This document shows, piece by piece, positions 32,776 through 37,837 of a stretch of DNA of 37,837 nt. The translations under genes and the position numbers were made by a program. The stretch comes from Lactobacillus delbrueckii. GTDB lineage: Bacteria > Bacillota > Bacilli > Lactobacillales > Lactobacillaceae. Numbering within the stretch: position 1 is the first letter of the stretch; every line of letters starts with the position of its first letter. Location: NCBI GenBank assembly GCA_004556255.1, contig SFHY01000002.1:1-37837 (forward strand), given 5' to 3'. The notes beneath the pieces are model-generated. The model saw only the letters and a list, made by a program, of their open reading frames with translations, was not told the DNA's origin and searched no databases.

Positions 32776-33915
32776 ATGGAAGAGCAACACAGCAGAAGAC
32801 AACAGAAAATTTTTCGTAATGTGACTCTTGTCCAGGCTGGCCTTTTGAAAAAATCCCGCCGCCCCTTGCCGACCATCATCGGCCTCTTGGTGACCTTTGC
32901 CGTCATGATCGCGGCGACCTGGGGGGCACATGCCTACTTCTCCCTGCATTCAGCCCTGGTGAGCATGAACGGCAATAACGGCAGTACGGCGACTAGCGCC
33001 CGGATCGCGGCCAAGAAGCCGATCTCGATTCTGGTTTTAGGGGTCGACCAGGGGCTGGAAGGGCGGCATGACCAAGGGAACTCGGACACCATCATCCTGG
33101 TGACTGTCAACCCGACGACCAAGAAGGCGACCATGACTTCGATTCCCCGGGACACCTTGACGGAGATTCTGGGTGAAACAAGCAGTCAGAGCTATTACAT
33201 GTTCAAGGTCAACTCCGCCTACCAGTTTGGGGGCAGCAGCGGGTCGGTCAAGACGGTTTCGGCCATGCTCAACGTGCCGATCAACTATTATGTGGAAGTT
33301 AACATGAAGGCCTTGAAGAGCCTGGTCAACGCTTTAGGCGGGGTTGACGTCAACGTGCCTTTCAGTTTCAGCTATGACTGGTGTGACTTTCATAAGGGCA
33401 AGCAGTACCTGGACGGCCGCCACGCCATCGCTTATGCCCGGATGCGCTATGATGACCCCCGGGGGGACTACGGCCGGCAGCTGCGGCAGCGGCAAATTAT
33501 CCAGGCCGTGGTCAAGAAGGGCTTGTCCGTCAACGGTTTAGCCAACTACCAGAAGCTGCTCAAGGTTTTTGCCAAGTACGTCAAGACCAATTTGACTTTT
33601 GGCGACATGACCAGCCTGGCCATCAACTACAGAAGTGCGGCCAGCAATATCTCCAGCGGCTACATCCAGGGCCACGACGCGACGATTTCCGGGACCAGCT
33701 TCCAGATCGCGTCAACTGCAGAATTGCAGAAGTGGTCCAACAAGCTGAGAAAGAGCCTGGGGCTGCCGACGCAGACCTTGACTAACCAGGAAACCCGGCA
33801 GAACAGTCTGAACGAGACTTATAACGGGGTCGACTTTTCCAGCAATGAGACCATCACCAACTACACGATTTATGAAGCCAACTCAATTACGCCAAGAAGC
33901 AGTGATTCTTGGTAG
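32776..33915 (+). CDS. LytR-CpsA-Psr (LCP) family wall glycopolymer ligase
   Basis: The 379-residue protein has a basic cytoplasmic N-terminus, one membrane helix at about 31-54 and an extracellular LCP domain. Diagnostic segments are ISILVLGVDQG, NSDTIILVTVNPTTKKATMTSIPRDTL, KVNSAYQFGGS, ALGGVDVNVPF and GRHAIAYARMRYDDPRGDYGRQLRQRQII. LCP enzymes attach teichoic acids or capsule polymers to peptidoglycan. AAAGGGG precedes ATG 32776. A C-terminal Ser/Thr/Asn-rich tail of about 50 residues follows the domain. Which polymer it transfers is unknown. Confidence 0.93.
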   Translation: MEEQHSRRQQKIFRNVTLVQAGLLKKSRRPLPTIIGLLVTFAVMIAATWGAHAYFSLHSALVSMNGNNGSTATSARIAAKKPISILVLGVDQGLEGRHDQGNSDTIILVTVNPTTKKATMTSIPRDTLTEILGETSSQSYYMFKVNSAYQFGGSSGSVKTVSAMLNVPINYYVEVNMKALKSLVNALGGVDVNVPFSFSYDWCDFHKGKQYLDGRHAIAYARMRYDDPRGDYGRQLRQRQIIQAVVKKGLSVNGLANYQKLLKVFAKYVKTNLTFGDMTSLAINYRSAASNISSGYIQGHDATISGTSFQIASTAELQKWSNKLRKSLGLPTQTLTNQETRQNSLNETYNGVDFSSNETITNYTIYEANSITPRSSDSW

Positions 33916-33926
33916 TGCTGACAATC

Positions 33927-33957
33927 ATGCCTCTAGCTTAGCTAGGGGTATTTTTTC
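33927..33957 (+). terminator. Terminator after the LCP gene
   Basis: Positions 33927-33937 pair with 33941-33951 (11 bp, with some G-U pairs) around TTA, followed by TTTTT. Confidence 0.82.
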
Positions 33958-33992
33958 CCTTTCAGCAATAATTTTCCTACTATCCAGGGGGC

Positions 33993-34044
33993 AAAATACG
34001 TTAAGATAGTTGATAGAAAAAATACGTTAAGATAGTTGATAGAA
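33993..34044 (+). repeat. Perfect 26-bp tandem duplication upstream of a small membrane protein gene
   Basis: Two identical 26-base copies at 33993-34018 and 34019-34044, each containing ACGTTAAGATAGTTGATAG. The second ends two bases before the ribosome site. The word GTTAAGATAGTT also occurs at 3830-3841 in the rsmG promoter region, so the unit may carry promoter or start-region signals. Confidence 0.92.
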
Positions 34045-34059
34045 TTAGGAGGAGTTTTC

Positions 34060-34437
34060 GTGAAAAAACGCTATTATCCATACATCTACGGCGGGATTGC
34101 CGGCGTAATGACTTTCATCGCCATGTTCTACATCTGCCGGCACTCTTTCGCCTTAACCAATACCCAGTCCCTGATCTGGGGCATCAGCGGCGCCATCCTG
34201 GTCTTCGTGAACTCGTCTTACACCGAATACGCGATTGACGAAATCCAGCGGATCTCTGACAAGTACCACCTGGATGAGGAATTCCTCTCCGGCTTAACCA
34301 AGCTCAGTCCCAGCTACTTCCGGGTGGCTGACGACCACCTGCACTTGACCGCCCCGCGCTATCTCTGGCCGCGGATCCTCAGGACCCTGCAGAAGTACGA
34401 CCGTGAGCGCAAGCAGGCGGAAAACTTTCACCTGTAA
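34060..34437 (+). CDS. Small two-helix membrane protein of unknown function
   Basis: The 125-residue protein has a basic start (MKKRYYPY), two hydrophobic helices at about 9-27 and 38-54, and a charged cytoplasmic C-terminal domain (about 60-125) rich in Arg, Lys and His. I do not recognise a named family. GTG 34060 is chosen over the in-frame TTG at 34036 because TAGGAGG lies between them. The ABC-F gene starts 14 bases downstream and probably shares the transcript. Confidence 0.75.
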   Translation: MKKRYYPYIYGGIAGVMTFIAMFYICRHSFALTNTQSLIWGISGAILVFVNSSYTEYAIDEIQRISDKYHLDEEFLSGLTKLSPSYFRVADDHLHLTAPRYLWPRILRTLQKYDRERKQAENFHL

Positions 34438-34451
34438 GAAAGGAAAAAATT

Positions 34452-35996
34452 TTGAGTTTACTGACCGTCAGCGGCTTGACCCAGGGCTTTGCGGAAAAGA
34501 CCCTCTATGAAGACGCCAATTTCGTTTTAAACAAGGAAGACCACATGGGGGTCACCGGCCAAAACGGGGTCGGCAAGTCCACCTTGATCAAAATCCTGAC
34601 CGGGGAAATCCTCCCCGATGAAGGGACCGTCAAGTGGCAAAACAAGCTCTCCGTCGGCTACCTGGACCAGTACGCCAAACTGACGCCCGGTCTGACCATG
34701 CGGGACTTTTTAAAAACTGCCTTTGACCAGCTCTACCAAGATGAAGCCCGCTTGAACCAGCTTTACATCGACTACAGCGAAAGCGGCGATGAAGCCCTGT
34801 TAACTAAAGCAGGGCGTTTGCAGACCTACCTGGAAGAAAACAACTTCTACGACCTGGATACTGAAATCGACCGGGTGGCCAGCGGCCTGGGCTTGGCGGA
34901 CTTAGGCTTTGACCGGGACGTCTCCAAGCTTTCCGGGGGCCAGCGGTCCAAGCTGATCCTGGCCAAGCTCCTCTTAGAGCAGCCTCAGGTCCTGGTCCTG
35001 GACGAACCAACCAACTACTTAGACGTCGGCCACATTGACTGGCTGGTCGACTACTTGAATGATTTTACCGGCGCTTTTATCGTTGTCAGCCACGACTACG
35101 ACTTTTTAGGCCGGATAACCAACTGTATTATCGATATCGACTTCGGGACCATCACCCGCTATACTGGGACTTTAAAGCAGGCCATGCGGCAAAAGGAAGC
35201 CAACCGGCAGACGTACCTAAAGGCCTATGCCAACCAGCAGCGGCAGATCGCCAAGACTGAAGCCTATATCAGAAAAAATAAAGCCGGCACCCGGGCCAAA
35301 AGTGCCCGCTCCCGGCAAAAACAGCTGGACCGGATGGAAATTTTGACTCCCCCGCAAAACGGCAAGAAGGCCAAGTTCGACTTTCCATATGTCGAAACGG
35401 CTTCTAACTTGCTCTTGCAAACCCAGGACCTGGTGATCGGCTATGACCAGGCTTTGGTTAAGGAAGCCTTCAACTTCTCCGTGGGCAATGGAGAAAAGGT
35501 GGCCATCACCGGCTTTAACGGGATCGGCAAGACCACCCTGCTGAAGACCCTCTTGGGGCAAATTCCGCCGATCTATGGGGGCTTTGACCTGTCAGCCACG
35601 GCTAAGCTGGCCTACTTTAAGCAGGACTTGACCTGGCCCAACCAGAATATGACCCCCTTGCAGTACCTGGAAGGGGAGTTTGACCAGAAGAAGCCCAAGG
35701 AATTGCGGCAGGCCTTAGCCCGGATGGGTCTTACGGCGCAATTGGTCATGAGCCCACTTAAGGAACTGTCCGGGGGCGAGCAAGAGAAGGTGAAGCTGGC
35801 TAAGATGCAGTTTGAGCCGGCCAACCTGCTTTTCCTTGACGAACCGACCAACCACTTGGACAATGAAACTAAGGACAGCCTGCGGAAGGCCATCGTCAAC
35901 TTCCCCGGCGGGGTCATCATCGTCAGCCACGAACGGGACTTCTTTAGAGGAGACTGGGTCGACAAGGTCGTCGATATTGAAGCCATGAATAATTGA
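34452..35996 (+). CDS. ABC-F family ATPase
   Basis: The 514-residue soluble protein has two nucleotide-binding domains and no membrane helices. The first has GQNGVGKST, LSGGQRSK and LVLDEPTNYLD; the second has GFNGIGKTT, LSGGEQEK and LFLDEPTNHLD. The domains are joined by a basic linker of about 80 residues (including RAKSARSRQKQLDRME), the segment that enters the ribosomal E site in ABC-F factors. Members either regulate translation or protect ribosomes from antibiotics; this linker length does not decide. The start is TTG 34452 after AAAGGA. Confidence 0.9.
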   Translation: MSLLTVSGLTQGFAEKTLYEDANFVLNKEDHMGVTGQNGVGKSTLIKILTGEILPDEGTVKWQNKLSVGYLDQYAKLTPGLTMRDFLKTAFDQLYQDEARLNQLYIDYSESGDEALLTKAGRLQTYLEENNFYDLDTEIDRVASGLGLADLGFDRDVSKLSGGQRSKLILAKLLLEQPQVLVLDEPTNYLDVGHIDWLVDYLNDFTGAFIVVSHDYDFLGRITNCIIDIDFGTITRYTGTLKQAMRQKEANRQTYLKAYANQQRQIAKTEAYIRKNKAGTRAKSARSRQKQLDRMEILTPPQNGKKAKFDFPYVETASNLLLQTQDLVIGYDQALVKEAFNFSVGNGEKVAITGFNGIGKTTLLKTLLGQIPPIYGGFDLSATAKLAYFKQDLTWPNQNMTPLQYLEGEFDQKKPKELRQALARMGLTAQLVMSPLKELSGGEQEKVKLAKMQFEPANLLFLDEPTNHLDNETKDSLRKAIVNFPGGVIIVSHERDFFRGDWVDKVVDIEAMNN

Positions 35997-36033
35997 TTTA
36001 ACTGCCTATAAGGCAGGCTCGCGGTAAAGAAAA

Positions 36034-36807
36034 ATGAGCACAGACGCATACATGAAAAGAGTCGTTCATACTTGTTTGAAGGCCGGCCGCCTGATGCTGG
36101 TCGGCGGCAGCGAAATGTACCGGGTGGAAGACACCATGAGGCGGATTGCCAAAAACGCCGGCATCAAGGAGGTCAATGTTTTTGCCATGCCGACCGGGAT
36201 CTTCGTCAGCCTGGATGATGGGGAGACCAGCTCAGTGACTGAGCTGGAATCGGTCAAGAAGCGGTCGATCAACCTGGAATTAGTAGACCGGGTCAATGAG
36301 CTCTCCCGGGAATTTGCTGATCAGCGGATTGACCTTTGTCAGCTGGAGGAGAAGCTGACCGAGGTTGAGGAGCATACCCCGTCTTTTCCTTTCTGGCTGC
36401 AGGTCATTGGGGCCGGGATCTTGAGCGCGACTTTGATGGTCCTGTTTTTGGACGTCTATGACTGGGTTGACTTTCCGGTAGCCGGCCTGATTGGGGCCAG
36501 TGGCTACTGGATGGATGCCTGGCTCAAGGGCCATACCCGGGTCCGTTTTTTGGCTGAACTTATCGCGGCCATGGAGATGGGGTTGGTGGCTATCTTGATC
36601 AGCTGGCTTTTGCCGGCAAGCAACGTCAACAATATTTTGATCGGAGCCTTGATGACCCTGGTGCCGGGCCTGGCCATGACTAATGCCCTGCGGGACCTGT
36701 TTATGGGCGACTGGGTGTCGGGGATTGTCCGCATGTGCGAGGCGGTAATGACAGCGATTGCCTTAGGCGGCGGGGTCGGGATCATGATTAGATTTTTAGG
36801 AGCGTAA
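36034..36807 (+). CDS. Threonine/serine exporter ThrE N-terminal half (YjjP-like)
   Basis: The 257-residue protein matches the ThrE N-terminal domain (DUF1212): soluble region with KAGRLMLVGGSEMYRVEDTMRRI (residues 16-38) and FAMPTGIFVS, then about five membrane helices from residue 115 on. YjjP and YjjB together form a split ThrE-type exporter (succinate or threonine/serine in studied examples). The ribosome site is weak (TAAAGAAA). The partner gene starts two bases after its stop. Confidence 0.88.
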   Translation: MSTDAYMKRVVHTCLKAGRLMLVGGSEMYRVEDTMRRIAKNAGIKEVNVFAMPTGIFVSLDDGETSSVTELESVKKRSINLELVDRVNELSREFADQRIDLCQLEEKLTEVEEHTPSFPFWLQVIGAGILSATLMVLFLDVYDWVDFPVAGLIGASGYWMDAWLKGHTRVRFLAELIAAMEMGLVAILISWLLPASNVNNILIGALMTLVPGLAMTNALRDLFMGDWVSGIVRMCEAVMTAIALGGGVGIMIRFLGA

Positions 36808-36809
36808 CT

Positions 36810-37301
36810 ATGCTGGGGATGCAGGTTAGTTTTAACTTCTGGGATGTTTTGATCAACTTGGTTTTCTCATATATTGCCACGGTTGGCTTTGCCTTGACGG
36901 TGAATATCCCCCACCGGGTGATTCACTGGAGCGGGGTTTGCGGCTGCGCGGGCTGGATGGTCTACTGGCTCTTGGCACGGGCGGAAGCTGGAAGGATGCT
37001 GTCGAATGCTTCTGGGGCCTTTGCCGTGGGTCTAGTGGCGGTCCTTTTGGCCAAATGGAAAAAGTGCCCCGTCACCCTGTTCAGCGTGCCCGGCTTGGTG
37101 CCGCTGGTACCGGGCGCCCCGGCTTATATGGTGGTTAGGCGCTTGATTGACGGGGAGTATTTGGAGGCCCAGCAGATGATGATGCGGGTGGCTATCGTGA
37201 CGGTCTCAATTGCCTTGGGCTTTTTGCTGTCGACCTTGTTCCAGGAAACTTTGAACAAGTACCTGCGCCGGCTCAAGCTGAAACAAAAGCTGGGGAAGTA
37301 A
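36810..37301 (+). CDS. Threonine/serine exporter ThrE C-terminal half (YjjB-like)
   Basis: The 163-residue membrane protein matches the ThrE_2/DUF3815 family, with four or five helices and the conserved loop VTLFSVPGLVPLVPGAPAYMVVR at about residues 89-111. It completes the exporter with the preceding gene; TAGGAG lies in the end of that gene. The substrate is not determined by sequence. Confidence 0.88.
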   Translation: MLGMQVSFNFWDVLINLVFSYIATVGFALTVNIPHRVIHWSGVCGCAGWMVYWLLARAEAGRMLSNASGAFAVGLVAVLLAKWKKCPVTLFSVPGLVPLVPGAPAYMVVRRLIDGEYLEAQQMMMRVAIVTVSIALGFLLSTLFQETLNKYLRRLKLKQKLGK

Positions 37302-37303
37302 GC

Positions 37304-37332
37304 TTTACAAGCTTTGGCAAAGAGCGTATAAT
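37304..37332 (+). promoter_or_regulatory. Strong promoter for a candidate non-coding RNA
   Basis: TTTACA (37304-37309), exactly 17 bases, then perfect TATAAT (37327-37332). No ORF with a ribosome site follows within 180 bases, but a terminator does. Confidence 0.8.
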
Positions 37333-37337
37333 CGAAT

Positions 37338-37523
37338 ATCGACGAGTCGAGGAAAACGCAAAGGTGCGTATTTTTGAGATAGAGGGCATCAGGCTTTTGG
37401 CCAGACGCGGGAAGCGTCGATGCTGACACACCCTTGATGTGAACGAGAAGGAGTCACATTTGCCGTTTGGCAAGTGCCTTGAGTAAAAGCCGCTAGAAGC
37501 AAGTACGCTTCTGGCGGCTTTTT
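37338..37523 (+). ncRNA. Candidate structured non-coding RNA, about 186 nt
   Basis: A strong promoter and a strong terminator bracket 186 bases with dense local pairing: hairpin 37339-37350; ACGC/GCGT at 37356-37369 followed by TTTTT; a three-way junction closed by GCATC (37386-37390) and GATGC (37419-37423) holding GGC/GCC and GACGC/GCGTC hairpins; and TTGCC/GGCAA at 37460-37473. TCGAGG (37347-37352) can also pair with CCTTGA (37478-37483), giving a rod-like closed form. Size and autonomy would fit a 6S-type or other small regulatory RNA, but no class was recognised. Confidence 0.6.
37488..37523 (+). terminator. Terminator of the candidate RNA
   Basis: A 13-bp stem pairs 37488-37500 with 37507-37519 around AAGTAC, one G-U pair, followed by TTTT. 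Confidence 0.93.
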
Positions 37524-37573
37524 CGTTGGCTTTGGGTAAAAATGAAGTAGGACAGCGGCAGGAGGGATGCTTT

Positions 37574-37705
37574 ATGGATTCAGAAAAAGAACAAAAGGAA
37601 TCCCTGGACTATGCGATTGCCAGGGACAAGTTGATCCGGCAGGGAGTCTTGCCAGATGATCCAATCGTCAAAGCAGATGACGCTTACTGGGAGCAATTTA
37701 AGTAG
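37574..37705 (+). CDS. Small hypothetical protein, 43 residues
   Basis: An ATG at 37574 preceded by AGGAGGG opens a 43-codon frame ending TAG 37703-37705. The product is very hydrophilic and acidic (MDSEKEQKESLDYAIARDK... ending YWEQFK), with no membrane segment or known motif. It lies alone between two terminators, so it would be a monocistronic small gene. Codons resemble those of the neighbours, and the ribosome site supports translation. Confidence 0.6.
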   Translation: MDSEKEQKESLDYAIARDKLIRQGVLPDDPIVKADDAYWEQFK

Positions 37706-37717
37706 ATAAGCAGACGA

Positions 37718-37765
37718 AAAATGGAGCAAGGACGCCCCTGCTCCATTCCTTGCTCCATTTTGTTA
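37718..37765 (+). terminator. Terminator with alternative pairings
   Basis: AAAATGGAGCAAGG (37718-37731) pairs perfectly with 37748-37761, followed by a T-rich tract. TGCTCCAT occurs twice (37739-37746 and 37751-37758), so a shorter alternative hairpin can form. Confidence 0.8.
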
Positions 37766-37789
37766 TTTGCTGTCATTTCACGCTATAAT
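37760..37789 (+). promoter_or_regulatory. Promoter for a gene beyond the right edge
   Basis: TTGTTA (37760-37765), 18 bases, perfect TATAAT (37784-37789). At least 45 bases of untranslated leader follow to the window end with no ribosome site, so a leader RNA element is possible but cannot be judged. Confidence 0.5.
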
Positions 37790-37837
37790 TGCTTTCTTCT
37801 TGTCCAATTGAATCAGAGACAGTGACCTTCCAACCCA

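Noticed and set aside
34036..34062. TTG start at 34036 for the small membrane protein
   Set aside because: It lies inside the second 26-bp repeat and ahead of TAGGAGG; the GTG at 34060 is correctly spaced from that site.
36001..36018. CTGCC/GGCAG hairpin between the ABC-F gene and the YjjP-like gene as a terminator
   Set aside because: The stem is only five bases and no T-run follows.
37338..37523. Lysine riboswitch, T-box or SRP RNA
   Set aside because: The sequence GATAGAGG recalls the lysine element, but other conserved lysine-box, T-box and SRP elements are missing. The element ends in a terminator with no adjacent amino-acid gene.

Overview
The window reads like the chromosome of a lactic acid bacterium in the Lactobacillus group. 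The genes carry strong GGAGG-type ribosome sites and are about half GC with GC-rich third positions. Content is typical Firmicutes: a Noc/ParA/ParB locus, PepF, an LCP protein, a DeoR-type fructose operon, a CcpA-like site, and a lysine-type MurE beside an aspartate racemase. High GC plus a MurE/D-Asp pairing suggests Lactobacillus delbrueckii or a close relative; this is inference, not a database match.

Layout. Positions 1-3230 hold the tail of a possible TetR-type regulator, two small flavodoxin-like FMN reductases, a tyrosine-phosphatase-like protein and a cytoplasmic ApbE flavin transferase. A convergent CvpA-like membrane gene follows. Positions 3800-9351 are a chromosome-maintenance operon: rsmG, noc, parA, parB, a DUF951 gene, ychF and a DUF1129 membrane gene. 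Positions 9495-13077 encode a heterodimeric ABC exporter. A two-component system (13206-15090) precedes murE and an aspartate racemase gene (15127-17440), which fit wall synthesis with a D-Asp cross-bridge. fruR-fruK-fruA (17604-21291) is a fructose uptake operon with repeated operator-like motifs.

Positions 21397-23600 are the unusual part. A 531-residue protein joins an N-terminal NERD (PD-(D/E)xK nuclease-like) domain to a C-terminal region resembling the winged-helix domains of Rep_3/RepA-type plasmid initiators. It is followed by fourteen 42-bp repeat units in two blocks of opposite orientation (four, then ten), sharing a core of about 22 bp. An initiator-like DNA-binding fold next to an iteron-like array suggests an undescribed nuclease/repeat system or a domesticated replicon remnant.

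Positions 23697-30728 carry a HAD phosphatase, a metal ABC transporter lacking its binding protein, a TcaA/YvbJ-like zinc-ribbon membrane protein, and a lactate permease followed by a lactate oxidase with a likely cre site. Positions 30798-37837 carry pepF (minus strand), an LCP wall ligase, a small membrane protein behind a perfect 26-bp tandem duplication, an ABC-F protein, a two-gene ThrE-like exporter, a structured 186-nt candidate non-coding RNA with its own promoter and terminator, and a 43-residue ORF.
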